Made by a program: the position numbers and the translations under genes
Assembly (NCBI GenBank): GCA_035279875.1
Contig: DATEGX010000191.1
Coordinates: 1-28,204, forward strand
Source of the DNA: JAMXLL01 sp035279875
GTDB taxonomy: Bacteria; Desulfobacterota; Binatia; Binatales; Binataceae
Reading direction: 5' to 3'
Length of the DNA: 28,204 bases
The notes under the pieces: generated by a model
Database searches by the model: none
Told to the model about the DNA's origin: nothing
The model's input: the letters and a program-made list of their open reading frames with translations, nothing else
Shown here: positions 15,207 through 22,982 of the stretch, in pieces
How positions within the stretch are numbered: position 1 is the first letter of the stretch
Layout of the letters: each line of letters opens with the position of its first letter

Positions 15207-16616
15207 CTATTGGCTCGCGCCCGAAGGGTCGTCGGCCTTGGCCAGTTCGACCTTATACTTGTTCCAATGCTCGAGAATGCTGAGCGCGCGCTCGAGCTGA
15301 ATGTCCTTCGGCGCCTTGCCGGCCTTGCCCTGCTCGCCTGGCTTCGACGGTTCGGCACTTGCGGGAGCGGTGCTCGCGCCGTTGTCGCCCTGGCCGGGCT
15401 TCAAGGGATGGTCCGGGTTCTTGAAATGATGCAGCAGGTCGCTCTCGTGAATCTCTTCCTCTTGATTCATCTGGGCGCCCGGAACCTCGAGCGAGGCCAG
15501 GGTGGCCTTGGGCGGTTCGACTACTACGTCGGGGGTGATACCGACCGCCTGGATCGAACGGCCATTGGGGGTGAAATAACGCGCGGTGGTGAGGCGCAGC
15601 GCCGAATCGTCGTCGAGCGGCAGAATCGTCTGCACGGAACCCTTGCCGAAGGTTTGCGTGCCCTCGATTATCGCACGGCGCTGATCCTGCAGTGCTCCCG
15701 CCACGATCTCGCTGGCGCTGGCGCTGCCGCCGTCCACCAGCACGACCATCGGATAATCGTCAAACGTACTTTTCTTATGGGCAAAGTACTTTTGCTGCTG
15801 GGTGTCGAGACGGCCCTGGGTGTAAACGATCAGGCCGCCGTCGAGGAAACCGTCGGAAACCGACACCGCCTGGTTGAGCAAGCCGCCCGGATTGTCGCGC
15901 AGATCGAGCACCAGCCCCTTGATCTGGCCGTGCTCTTCCTTGGTGAATTTATCCAGGGCCTTGGTTACGTCGTCGCTGGTGCCGTCCTGGAAAGTGCTGA
16001 TCCGGACGTATTCATAGCCGTCCCTGAGCTGTTTGGCCTTGACCGATTTGATCTTGATCACGTCGCGGGTGATGGCGACGGTGAACAGGTCGGGGACGTT
16101 ATCGCGATGCAGGGTGAGGTGGATCACGCTGCCCTTGGGGCCGCGCATCATCTTGACCGCGTCGGTCAAGGTCATCCCTTTGGTAAAGTCGTTGTTGATC
16201 TTGATGATCTCGTCGCCGGATTTAACCCCCGCCTCGTAGGCCGGGGTGCCTTCGATTGGCGAGACCACCGTGAGCACGTCGTTCTTGACGGTAATTTCGA
16301 TGCCGAGTCCGCCGAAGCTGCCGCGGGTCTCGACCTCGAGGTCGCGGTAGAGGTCGGGCGTCAGGTAGGCGCTATGCGGATCGAGCGAGGCCAGCATCCC
16401 GGTGATCGCGCCGTTGATGAGTTCCTTGGTGGAGACCGGTTCGACGTAGTTTTTCTGCACGATAGCGAGCACGTTGGCGAAGGTCTGCAATTGCTTGTAA
16501 GTGTCGTCGGGCAGCGCCTGGGCCCGCTGGACGGCAAGGTCGCCGATTACAAACAGGCAAACGCCGAGCGCGATTGCCATCGCCACGATTAACCGGTTCC
16601 GCTTCTTTGCTGACAT
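15207..16616 (-). CDS. ctpA: Carboxyl-terminal processing protease, S41 family
   Basis: This 469-residue periplasmic protease has an N-terminal signal or anchor (about 8-30), a PDZ domain (about 95-180, with GLGIEITVKNDVLTVVSPIEGTPA and the SGDEIIKIN loop) and an S41 catalytic domain. The catalytic Ser300 lies in DGGSASASEIVAGALQD and the general-base Lys325 in FGKGSVQ; the 25-residue spacing equals that between the catalytic Ser and Lys of E. coli Prc. The substrate-binding motif DLRDNPGGLL is also present. The C-terminal 90 residues form a low-complexity, Lys/Pro-rich tail, longer than in many family members. CtpA-type enzymes trim C-termini of envelope proteins and control peptidoglycan hydrolases. 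The ATG at 16616 has AGGCGG upstream. It is the third gene after lgt and the TlpA-like gene. Confidence 0.95.
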   Translation of the reverse strand: MSAKKRNRLIVAMAIALGVCLFVIGDLAVQRAQALPDDTYKQLQTFANVLAIVQKNYVEPVSTKELINGAITGMLASLDPHSAYLTPDLYRDLEVETRGSFGGLGIEITVKNDVLTVVSPIEGTPAYEAGVKSGDEIIKINNDFTKGMTLTDAVKMMRGPKGSVIHLTLHRDNVPDLFTVAITRDVIKIKSVKAKQLRDGYEYVRISTFQDGTSDDVTKALDKFTKEEHGQIKGLVLDLRDNPGGLLNQAVSVSDGFLDGGLIVYTQGRLDTQQQKYFAHKKSTFDDYPMVVLVDGGSASASEIVAGALQDQRRAIIEGTQTFGKGSVQTILPLDDDSALRLTTARYFTPNGRSIQAVGITPDVVVEPPKATLASLEVPGAQMNQEEEIHESDLLHHFKNPDHPLKPGQGDNGASTAPASAEPSKPGEQGKAGKAPKDIQLERALSILEHWNKYKVELAKADDPSGASQ

Positions 16617-16671
16617 CCGAAATCCGCCTGTATTCCAAAATGGTGCCGCGGGCCGTGCCGCGCGGCGCTAA

Positions 16672-17280
16672 CTATCCCTGCTTCGAACTAATCAATTCCT
16701 GCAGCGCGTCCCGAATATCGGCATTCGACCAGTCATAAGGTCCGACATGATGGGCCACGATACGGCCGTCCCGTCCAATTATGAAGGTTTCGGGGATTCC
16801 GTCCACCCCGTACATTTCACCGACTTCGTTCTGCGGGTCGAGCAGAACTGTAAACTTGAGGCCTTTTTTCTCGACGTATGGCGTCACCGCCTTGCTGCCG
16901 TCGGTATCCTGGCTGACCGCCAGCACCACAAAGTCCTGGTCTTTCTGAAATTCGTCGTAAAGCTTCTCGATCGAGGGCATTTCCTCGCGGCACGGGCCGC
17001 ACCAGGTCGCCCAGACGTTGAGAAATACCACCTTGCCGCGCAGACCGGAGAGCGAAACCGTATCGCCCTTGAGATCTTTCAGATGGAAATTGGCCGCCAT
17101 CTTGCCCGCAGCGACAGTGTTCGATTGCGGATGGAGGCCGGGGGCGATCGCGCCGAGGCTGGCAGAATCGAGGCTCTGACCACTGGATCGGGCGGGCAGG
17201 TTAACGAAGGCGATCAGACCCACTGCGACCAGCAGGACACCGAATGAAATTGCCGAAAGAATCCTCGCGTTGGTGCTCAT
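16672..17280 (-). CDS. TlpA/ResA-like membrane-anchored thioredoxin
   Basis: This 202-residue protein has an N-terminal membrane anchor at about 8-28 and a periplasmic thioredoxin fold of the TlpA/ResA/AhpC-TSA type. The active site is WATWCGPCREEMPSIEKL with redox Cys94 and Cys97. The family's typical start (ANFHLKDLKGDTVSLSGLRGKVVFLNVW) and the cis-Pro region (VDGIPETFIIGRDGRIV) are present. Such proteins reduce or shuffle disulfides in the periplasm, often during cytochrome c maturation; no cytochrome maturation genes are in view, so the client is unknown. The ATG at 17280 lies four bases after the lgt stop codon, so co-translation with lgt is likely. The fold assignment is firm. Confidence 0.93.
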   Translation of the reverse strand: MSTNARILSAISFGVLLVAVGLIAFVNLPARSSGQSLDSASLGAIAPGLHPQSNTVAAGKMAANFHLKDLKGDTVSLSGLRGKVVFLNVWATWCGPCREEMPSIEKLYDEFQKDQDFVVLAVSQDTDGSKAVTPYVEKKGLKFTVLLDPQNEVGEMYGVDGIPETFIIGRDGRIVAHHVGPYDWSNADIRDALQELISSKQG

Positions 17281-17284
17281 TCAC

Positions 17285-18127
17285 TTAGGCTCTAAGGGCC
17301 GCATGCTGCGCGTTGGCGGCGGCCGGGCGGTGCGCGGCCGACCAGTACCAGGCAATCGCGCCGCCAACTATCATCAGGAGCGATATAATCTGCGCCTCGC
17401 TCAGGCCCCACAGGATACGCGGGTTGATGCGCAGGAATTCGACCGCGAATCGCGCCATTCCGGCCAGTATCAGGTAGAGATAAAGCAACTCGCCTTCGAG
17501 CGTGGCCTTCTTCCGAATCGACCACAGAAAGGCGAAAATCGCAAAGTAAAGCGCCGCCTCGTAAATTGGCGTCGGATGCACCCTGACGCCCGGGAAAAAG
17601 CCCGACACCAGGTTGTCGTGACTGTCCAGCTTGAGGACAGTGTCCGGACCCCATCCGACGATCGCCCGCGGATAGGCCATCGCCCATGGCAGCTTAGACG
17701 GAAGACCCCAGTCGCCATCGCCGGAAAGCTGGCAGCCGAGGCGTCCCAACCCGGTACCGAATATAAGGGGCGCCGCGCACATATCAGCGACGGTCAGGAA
17801 ACGGATCCGGTAATAACGCGCAACCATCCAGGTCGCGAATATCCCGCCGATCAGCCCGCCGTACCATACGAAACCCGCGCCGGAGAAGATAATCGACAGC
17901 GGATGAGCCATGTAATTCGGCCAATTGTCGAAAACGTCGTAGACCCGTGCGCCGGCAATTCCGCCGATCGCACCCCATACGACAATCGCCGTCCCAAGGT
18001 CGGGCGGGAAGCCGCGCCTCCGGCACTCAGCGTTCAGCAGCAGGTCTCCTGCGATGAAGCCCAGCGCCATCATCAGGCCGTAGCTGTAAATCGTAATCGG
18101 CCCGAGGCGCAGCAGGATTGGAATCAT
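17285..18127 (-). CDS. lgt: Prolipoprotein diacylglyceryl transferase
   Basis: This 280-residue inner-membrane enzyme with about seven hydrophobic helices adds diacylglycerol from phosphatidylglycerol to the lipobox Cys of prolipoproteins. The N-terminus (PITIYSYGLMMALGFIAG) and the signature GTGLGRLGCQLSGDGDWG (124-141) identify it. Arg129 corresponds to the essential E. coli Arg143. The later HPTPIYEAALYFAIF and RFAVEFLR segments are also conserved. The signature has Cys132 and Asp137 where E. coli Lgt has Asn146 and Glu151; variants of this type occur in other phyla. It is the first gene of the lgt-tlpA-ctpA run, divergent from dtd across 114 bases. The ATG at 18127 has a weak ribosome-binding site. 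Confidence 0.94.
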   Translation of the reverse strand: MIPILLRLGPITIYSYGLMMALGFIAGDLLLNAECRRRGFPPDLGTAIVVWGAIGGIAGARVYDVFDNWPNYMAHPLSIIFSGAGFVWYGGLIGGIFATWMVARYYRIRFLTVADMCAAPLIFGTGLGRLGCQLSGDGDWGLPSKLPWAMAYPRAIVGWGPDTVLKLDSHDNLVSGFFPGVRVHPTPIYEAALYFAIFAFLWSIRKKATLEGELLYLYLILAGMARFAVEFLRINPRILWGLSEAQIISLLMIVGGAIAWYWSAAHRPAAANAQHAALRA

Positions 18128-18157
18128 CTCAGATCAAGCCTATAGCAGTGCACTTCG

Positions 18158-18175
18158 ATTCGCGAGAGCGCGAAT
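18158..18175. repeat. Inverted repeat in the lgt/dtd divergent spacer
   Basis: ATTCGCG and CGCGAAT form a perfect 7-bp inverted repeat around AGAG, 31 bases upstream of the lgt start and 66 bases upstream of the dtd start. It is followed by TTT on the plus strand. It may be an operator shared by both genes or a small hairpin; nothing in the sequence decides between these. Confidence 0.4.
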
Positions 18176-18241
18176 TTTCGCCCGAGGCGGCGGCGACACG
18201 CAGCACTTGTGAGCGTATCCCATAGATTATAGGACGCATTT

Positions 18242-18685
18242 GTGCGCGCTATTGTTCAAAGGGTCAGCCGGGCCGAGGTCCGGGTCGACGGCCATATAGT
18301 TGGCGGGATCGGCCGCGGATTTGTCGTACTGCTCGGGGTGGCGATAGGCGACGGTGAAACGGACGCCGAATTCCTGGAGGATCGGGTCGCGGGTCTGCGG
18401 GTCTTCGCCGACCCCGACGGCAAGATGAACCTGGCGCTGGCGGCCGTTGGCGGCGAGCTTCTGGTTATCTCGCAGTTCACCTTGCATGCCGATACCAGCC
18501 AGCGGCGTCCCTCGTTTATCCAGGCCGCCCCGGCCGCCGAGGCGGAGCGCCTCTACCGCCATTTTCTCTCGCTCGCGCGCCGGCGCGGTGTTAAAGTTGA
18601 GGCAGGCCAGTTCGGTGCCCAGATGGAGGTGGAACTGGTGAATGACGGTCCAGTCACGATTATCCTCGACAGCCGCAAGCGGTGA
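18242..18685 (+). CDS. dtd: D-aminoacyl-tRNA deacylase
   Basis: This 147-residue protein matches the bacterial DTD family end to end: MRAIVQRVSRAEVRVDG at the start, LRVFADPDGKMNLAL (52-66), the SQFTLHAD motif at 77-84 and the Gly-Pro motif in VNDGPVTIILDS with Gly136 and Pro137. DTD hydrolyses D-aminoacyl-tRNA (and glycyl-tRNAAla) by RNA-based catalysis; the cross-subunit Gly-cisPro motif rejects L-amino acids. The enzyme is a cytosolic dimer. The start is GTG at 18242. It is the first gene of a plus-strand trio and ends six bases before the DUF1285 gene. Confidence 0.95.
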   Translation: MRAIVQRVSRAEVRVDGHIVGGIGRGFVVLLGVAIGDGETDAEFLEDRVAGLRVFADPDGKMNLALAAVGGELLVISQFTLHADTSQRRPSFIQAAPAAEAERLYRHFLSLARRRGVKVEAGQFGAQMEVELVNDGPVTIILDSRKR

Positions 18686-18691
18686 ACTACG

Positions 18692-19189
18692 ATGGCACGG
18701 GCGGGCTTTTACGCGGTCGAATCGGGCAAAATCTCCTTCCGGCACGATGGCAACTGGTACAGCGACGAGGAGCGGATCGATAACCCCAGGATCGCGCTGC
18801 TATTCAGCCGCAGTATTCGGCGCAATCCTGACGGCAGCTATTACCTCCAGGTGGCTGATGAGCGTGCGCCGGTGCTGGTCGAGGACACCCCTTACGTGAT
18901 CAAAACCGTCGACGACGACGGCCACGGCGGGTTTATCGCGGTAACCAACGACGATGAGCGCGAGCCACTGGATGCCGCCACGCTCGAGGTCGGGCCGGAC
19001 AACGTGCTTTACTGCATGGTCAAGGGCGGCGCTTTCCGCGCCCGCTTCCTGCGCAGCGCCTACTACCACCTGAGCAACAGTTTCTTCTTCGACGAAGGCG
19101 AAACTTTCTCGATCCTGGTCAATAACCGCCGATATCCGATAAAGGTCGCCGCAACGACCGAGGGCGACCGCACGTCGCCGACTTCCTGA
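18692..19189 (+). CDS. DUF1285 family protein
   Basis: This 165-residue soluble protein has DUF1285 features: an ISFRHDGNWYSDEERIDNPRI segment (14-34) whose DG-W pattern is typical, LLFSRSIRRNPDGSYYLQV (36-54) and APVLVEDTPYVIKTV (59-73). The family folds into two similar beta-rich subdomains; a bound small ligand has been suggested, but no biochemical role is established. No signal peptide is present. The ATG at 18692 lies six bases after the dtd stop codon, and the trmL start is 18 bases downstream, so the gene is embedded in a translation-related operon. That context hints at a tRNA or translation link but does not prove one. Confidence 0.82.
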   Translation: MARAGFYAVESGKISFRHDGNWYSDEERIDNPRIALLFSRSIRRNPDGSYYLQVADERAPVLVEDTPYVIKTVDDDGHGGFIAVTNDDEREPLDAATLEVGPDNVLYCMVKGGAFRARFLRSAYYHLSNSFFFDEGETFSILVNNRRYPIKVAATTEGDRTSPTS

Positions 19190-19207
19190 GGGCGCCTGCG
19201 CAACGAC

Positions 19208-19693
19208 GTGGGCGAACCGCCCTTTCACATCGTCCTGGTCAGGCCGGAAATCCCGCAAAATAGCGGGTCAATTGGGCGATTGGCGGCGGCAACCCGTAGC
19301 CGGTTGCATCTGGTGGGACCGCTCGGATTTTCGCTGGAAGATCGCTATTTGAAGCGCGCCGGCCTCGATTATTGGCCCTTGGTCGATTTGCAGGTTTATC
19401 CCGAATGGCCCGCCTTTGACGCCCTTCACCAGACCCTGCGGGCTTCTAATTTCAAGTATTTTTCGGCGCGAGCGGCCAGGTCTTATCTCACCGCGGAATA
19501 CCGCCCCAACGACTACCTGGTTTTCGGCAGCGAGACCAAGGGACTGGGCGCCGATTTTCTACGCCCGAGGCTCGAGTCTACCTACCGAATCCCGATTTTC
19601 GAGCCTGGGGTCCGCAGCCTGAACCTCGCCAACGCGGTTTCGATCGTGGTGTACGAGGCGTTGCGGCAAGCCGGTATCCTGGACGGCGCATAG
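19208..19693 (+). CDS. trmL: tRNA (cytidine/uridine-34 2'-O)-methyltransferase, SpoU family
   Basis: This 161-residue minimal SPOUT enzyme, the size of TrmL, has no extra RNA-binding domain. All three knot motifs are visible: HIVLVRPEIPQNSGSIGRL (7-25, with the catalytic Asn and Arg), LVFGSETKGLG (about 103-113) and IPIFEPGVRSLNLANAVSIVVYEALRQ (about 128-154). TrmL methylates the ribose of the wobble base in tRNALeu isoacceptors using SAM and works as a homodimer. The start is GTG at 19208. It is the last gene of the dtd-DUF1285-trmL operon. The hairpin after it is oriented for the opposite strand. Confidence 0.93.
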   Translation: MGEPPFHIVLVRPEIPQNSGSIGRLAAATRSRLHLVGPLGFSLEDRYLKRAGLDYWPLVDLQVYPEWPAFDALHQTLRASNFKYFSARAARSYLTAEYRPNDYLVFGSETKGLGADFLRPRLESTYRIPIFEPGVRSLNLANAVSIVVYEALRQAGILDGA

Positions 19694-19730
19694 GCCGGCA
19701 CCTGCTCCGCGGTACAAGAGGGTAGGCGCC

Positions 19731-19764
19731 AAACAAAAGGAGCGAGGCTGGACAGCCCCGCTCC
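19731..19764 (-). terminator. Intrinsic terminator of the DUF4412 gene
   Basis: Read on the minus strand, GGAGCGGGGCT pairs with AGCCTCGCTCC (11 bp, one mismatch) around a four-base loop and runs directly into TTTTGTTT, the complement of 19731-19738. It lies about 30 bases after the DUF4412 stop codon. On the plus strand the hairpin has no T-tract, although it may still help end the convergent trmL transcript. Confidence 0.85.
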
Positions 19765-19794
19765 GTTGCCTATAACAATCGCGGCTAAAGCTCG

Positions 19795-20592
19795 TTACTC
19801 GGGTACCTTTTGCGACGCACCCCCGCCCCCCGGCGCCGGAGCCTTGCCGGGCCCGCCGAACATCGGCGGCAATGCCTGCTTCTCGTAGCCTGACGGCACG
19901 TCGAACGAATCCCCGGCCAGTTTTTCCTTGCTGATCTTACTGACTACCGTATCGGTCACGAATTGCCGATTCGACAGCATTTTGTTGACCTTGGCGGCTT
20001 GATCCGCCGACATCCCGGAGGTTGGGATCTGGCCGGTTTTGGTCGTGACCTTCAACTTTAGCGGAACCCCGTCGGGGATTTGCCCCATGTTCTCCATGCT
20101 GGTCCCCTTGACCTTGTCGGCCATGGTCCGCTGGAAGGCGGTGTACTCGGACGCGCCGGGGGCGGAGGAGGAAAAGCATCCGGTCACACTGACCGCGTTG
20201 GGGCCAACTGTTCCCGAACCGACATAAACCTCGCACGAATAGCCGATAACCTTGTTCCGCTCGCCGGTCTTCTTGAAGCTCATCTTGGGCATCCCGGCTT
20301 GCATCTGGGCCATTGGCCCCTGCGGCGGGAAAGGCAATTCGACGTAGGATCTACGCCCCGAATCCATCATGGTCATAATGCCCCGGTCGAGGTCTGTGAT
20401 AACCGTCCGGTTGCCACTGTCGATAATCGATTTCTGCTTGTTGCCCTCGATCATCACGATTCGGGTGCGGGTGACGGTTCCGCCACCGGGCTGGTCAACC
20501 GTCTGTTGTTCGTCAACCACGACTCCGCCATGGGCGAAGCCGACCCCCGCAAGCATCATCACGGCCCCGGCAATGGCCGCCAATGTTTTCAT
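19795..20592 (-). CDS. Exported DUF4412-like protein
   Basis: This 265-residue exported protein begins with a signal peptide (MKTLAAIAGAVMMLAGVGFAHG, cleavage near 21). The mature part has the DUF4412 pattern of a beta-sheet domain with a Lys/Arg-rich early strand (TRTRIVMIEGNKQKSIIDSG), DRGIMTMMDSGRRSYVELP, a central Cys pair (YSCEVYVG and VSVTGCFSSS) and a Gly/Pro-rich tail (GPGKAPAPGGGG). The family is of unknown function and structurally reminiscent of LolA-type folds. The ATG at 20592 is chosen because GAGG lies upstream and the signal peptide starts here; the open frame extends further but without support. The start overlaps the stop of the upstream flippase-like gene by ATGA, implying coupled translation and a linked function. 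Confidence 0.82.
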   Translation of the reverse strand: MKTLAAIAGAVMMLAGVGFAHGGVVVDEQQTVDQPGGGTVTRTRIVMIEGNKQKSIIDSGNRTVITDLDRGIMTMMDSGRRSYVELPFPPQGPMAQMQAGMPKMSFKKTGERNKVIGYSCEVYVGSGTVGPNAVSVTGCFSSSAPGASEYTAFQRTMADKVKGTSMENMGQIPDGVPLKLKVTTKTGQIPTSGMSADQAAKVNKMLSNRQFVTDTVVSKISKEKLAGDSFDVPSGYEKQALPPMFGGPGKAPAPGGGGASQKVPE

Positions 20593-21623
20593 AATGTTTC
20601 GCCTCGTTGAGCCCGCTGTATTTGGATCATGCGCTCCGGTGCCGCCTCGCGGCCCCGTTCGGAAACCATTCGGTGGGCGGTTAACCCTATCAGTCCGAAG
20701 GATACCCACGCCATCTCCTTTATCCGTCTCAGAAACCCGATCGCGAAACCGATATCCGCGGAATAGCCCAGCATCGACAGAATCAAGGCCTTGCCGCCCT
20801 CCTGGCTGACCAGCTTGGCCGGAATCAGGAAGGTTGCGCGCTCGATCAACAGGCCCAGAGCCTCAACCAACACGGCCGTGGCAAAGGTGGCGGATTGATG
20901 CAATAGCTTCAAATAGATAAAGATTTCGATCGGCCCGAGGGCCCACGCGACCAGATAACAGCAGCACGCGGCGGCCAATCGCCCCGAATGGTGCTCATAG
21001 AAATCGATCAGCAGTGTGTCGGCCTCGGCGGCAGCCGCGACTACGTCGGGGTCGGCGATTTGCGGCACTTCGAGCTTCGCCGCGATTCGCCACAGATGCG
21101 AGAAAGGCTGCTTCATCTGGACGAAGAAGAAGCCAGCCGCCAAACCGATTGCCAACGTGAGCCCGCCCACCGCCGGCCAGAACAGGTGATGCATCCCGGC
21201 TTCGAGCGGTAAGCCAACCACCAGGCCGCCCGTGATGAAGCCGATTTGCCCCAGCGCTTCCGCCATCGAAGCGACCACCACCGTCGCCAGTCCGGCCGCC
21301 ATCGCGAGCTTCCGGCGAACCATGATCGCCATGACGAACTGGCCGCCGAGCTGGGCCGACGGCGTCACGTAGTCGATCGCTTCGCCTGAAATTCGCGCCA
21401 CGAACAGCTCGCCGAAGCTCAAATCCGGCGGGTAATCCTTAATCGTCAGGCGCCAGCCCAAGGTATTGGCGATTCGGGCGAAGGCTTCGAGGGAAATCGT
21501 AAAAAGCAACCCCCAGCCGGCCAGCCGCACGTACTTGAGCACATCGAAAAGACCGAATCGGCTCAGAAACCAGACGTAGAAGCCCAGCGCGAGCAGTATG
21601 ATCAGCGTTTCGAGCCGGCGCAT
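20589..21623 (-). CDS. Lysylphosphatidylglycerol synthase TM region / UPF0104 flippase-like protein
   Basis: This protein of about 344 residues has many hydrophobic helices and the UPF0104/LPG-synthase transmembrane layout: RRLETLIILLALGFYVWFLSRFG at the N-terminus, a central GWRLTIKDYPPDLSFGELFVARISGEAIDYVTPSAQLGGQF region in which the conserved polar residues cluster, and further helices to near 330. The family includes the flippase half of MprF and stand-alone proteins assigned to lipid translocation or hopanoid-related transport. No catalytic LPG-synthase soluble domain is present, so only the membrane part is encoded. The ATG at 21623 is chosen because the hydrophobic N-terminus begins there; the open frame extends to a TTG at 21746. 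The stop codon overlaps the DUF4412 start. Confidence 0.82.
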   Translation of the reverse strand: MRRLETLIILLALGFYVWFLSRFGLFDVLKYVRLAGWGLLFTISLEAFARIANTLGWRLTIKDYPPDLSFGELFVARISGEAIDYVTPSAQLGGQFVMAIMVRRKLAMAAGLATVVVASMAEALGQIGFITGGLVVGLPLEAGMHHLFWPAVGGLTLAIGLAAGFFFVQMKQPFSHLWRIAAKLEVPQIADPDVVAAAAEADTLLIDFYEHHSGRLAAACCCYLVAWALGPIEIFIYLKLLHQSATFATAVLVEALGLLIERATFLIPAKLVSQEGGKALILSMLGYSADIGFAIGFLRRIKEMAWVSFGLIGLTAHRMVSERGREAAPERMIQIQRAQRGETL

Positions 21624-21767
21624 TCTTGGGGAGGTTCCGTCGGAAAGAGGTGGCGCATCCCGCCCTTCGGCGGCCCATTCTGTCAACCACCGCCGAGGTG
21701 TGCAAGGCAGGCGCTGCCGGTTGTTAGACCCGCGGCGCCATACCAAATGCTGGTGGTGGCTGCGACC

Positions 21768-22814
21768 TCAAATCTTGAAGCGGATATGAATTATGTCGCC
21801 GTCGCGCATGACATAATCGCGCCCTTCCAGGCGCAGTTTACCCGCCTCTTTGACCTTCGCGTCCGAGCGCAGGGCTGCAAAGTCTTCGTAGCTGACGACT
21901 TCGGCCCGGATGAACCCGCGCGCGATATCGCTATGGATCCGGCCGGCTGCTTCGAGCGCCGAGGCGCCCTTAGCCAGCGACCAGGCATGGGCTTCGGGTT
22001 CGCCCGCCGTATAGAAAGTGATCAGTCCCAGATGGCGGTATAGGGCGAAGATAAGGCGATCGCGGGCGGGCGCCTCGAGGCCCGCCTCCTGCAGCAACTC
22101 GCGCTGGCCGTCGGTATCCAGGTCCCACAATTCGGCCTCGAAAGCCGCCGCCAGCCGGAAGGCGTCTAGGCCGCGTGAGTGCAGCTTGTCGAGGTCCGCC
22201 GGGGCCGTGGCGGCCGTCGCCTGATCGGAGTCGCAATTGATCACCGCCAAGGCGGGCTTGCGCGAAAGAAAACCGAAACTCGAGAAGCTCGCCTCCTCCT
22301 GCGGGGTCAGGTCGAGGGTCCGCAATGGAGTGCCATGTTCGAGCCATTTGAGGCATTTCTCTAGCGCCGCACGCTCGAAGTCGGTTTGCCCCTTTTCCTT
22401 TTTGAGCCGCTCGAGGCGGCGTTCTGCCTGATCGAAGTCGGCGAATACCAGTTCGCCCTCGATACTCTCGACCGCGGCCGTCAGGGCCGCGTCATGGCCG
22501 GCGAATTCCGGAATCACCAGCAGGAGCGCATCGACATCACGAATCAGCGGCAACAGGCTTGGATCGAGTGCGGCGCCTTCTTTCTGCTCCTTGGGGTTGG
22601 GCGCGAAGTCGAGCAAGGTAAGTTCGACCGGCACCTTTTTCTTCGAACCATAGGTTGTTTCGAGAAAATCGAGCCGCGGGTCGTTAACCTTGATCTGGCC
22701 CGGACGCGCCCGATTCTTGGCGTCGGCGACCCCGGGGGTTGGCGCGATTCCGGTAAGGGCATGAAATACCGTCGATTTGCCGGCGCCGCGCGCGCCGATT
22801 ATTCCACTCTTCAC
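21768..22814 (-). CDS. Divergent YchF/Obg-type NTPase with TGS-like C-terminus (DUF933)
   Basis: This 348-residue protein is built like YchF: a P-loop GIIGARGAGKST (4-15), a coiled helical insertion (about 112-180) and a C-terminal DUF933/TGS region (about 255-348) that is strikingly conserved (LITFYTAGEPEAHAW, IHSDIARGFIRAEVVSYEDF, GKLRLEGRDYVMRDGDIIHIRF). The switch motifs are not canonical: the G3 DxxG is DFAP (69-72), and the region expected to hold the NxxE/NKxD base-recognition motif reads VINCDSDQ. It therefore looks like a paralogue of YchF with altered or lost nucleotide specificity. The start is GTG at 22814 with AAGG upstream. It is followed on the same strand by the flippase-like and DUF4412 genes. 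Confidence 0.85.
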   Translation of the reverse strand: MKSGIIGARGAGKSTVFHALTGIAPTPGVADAKNRARPGQIKVNDPRLDFLETTYGSKKKVPVELTLLDFAPNPKEQKEGAALDPSLLPLIRDVDALLLVIPEFAGHDAALTAAVESIEGELVFADFDQAERRLERLKKEKGQTDFERAALEKCLKWLEHGTPLRTLDLTPQEEASFSSFGFLSRKPALAVINCDSDQATAATAPADLDKLHSRGLDAFRLAAAFEAELWDLDTDGQRELLQEAGLEAPARDRLIFALYRHLGLITFYTAGEPEAHAWSLAKGASALEAAGRIHSDIARGFIRAEVVSYEDFAALRSDAKVKEAGKLRLEGRDYVMRDGDIIHIRFKI

Positions 22815-22982
22815 CGTTCAAGACCCTTCCAGCTTCGCGCCTTCTATCCCCGAAATCTCAAGGCTTACATATCGCGCATCGCAAGGTAAGCAATCGGCCA
22901 CACCGCTCGGCGATCGTGACAGCGTCGCACGAGGTTGGTAATCCACGCCGGGCTCGGTTAGAAGCACATCCAGGAGGCGCTT

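Noticed and set aside
13506..16592. A 1028-codon plus-strand open frame antisense to xseB, xseA and ctpA.
   Set aside because: It is the mirror of strongly supported genes in GC-rich DNA, where antisense stop codons are rare. Its translation is Arg/Gly/Leu/Asp-rich without any family motif, and it crosses three well-defined genes and the terminator hairpin.
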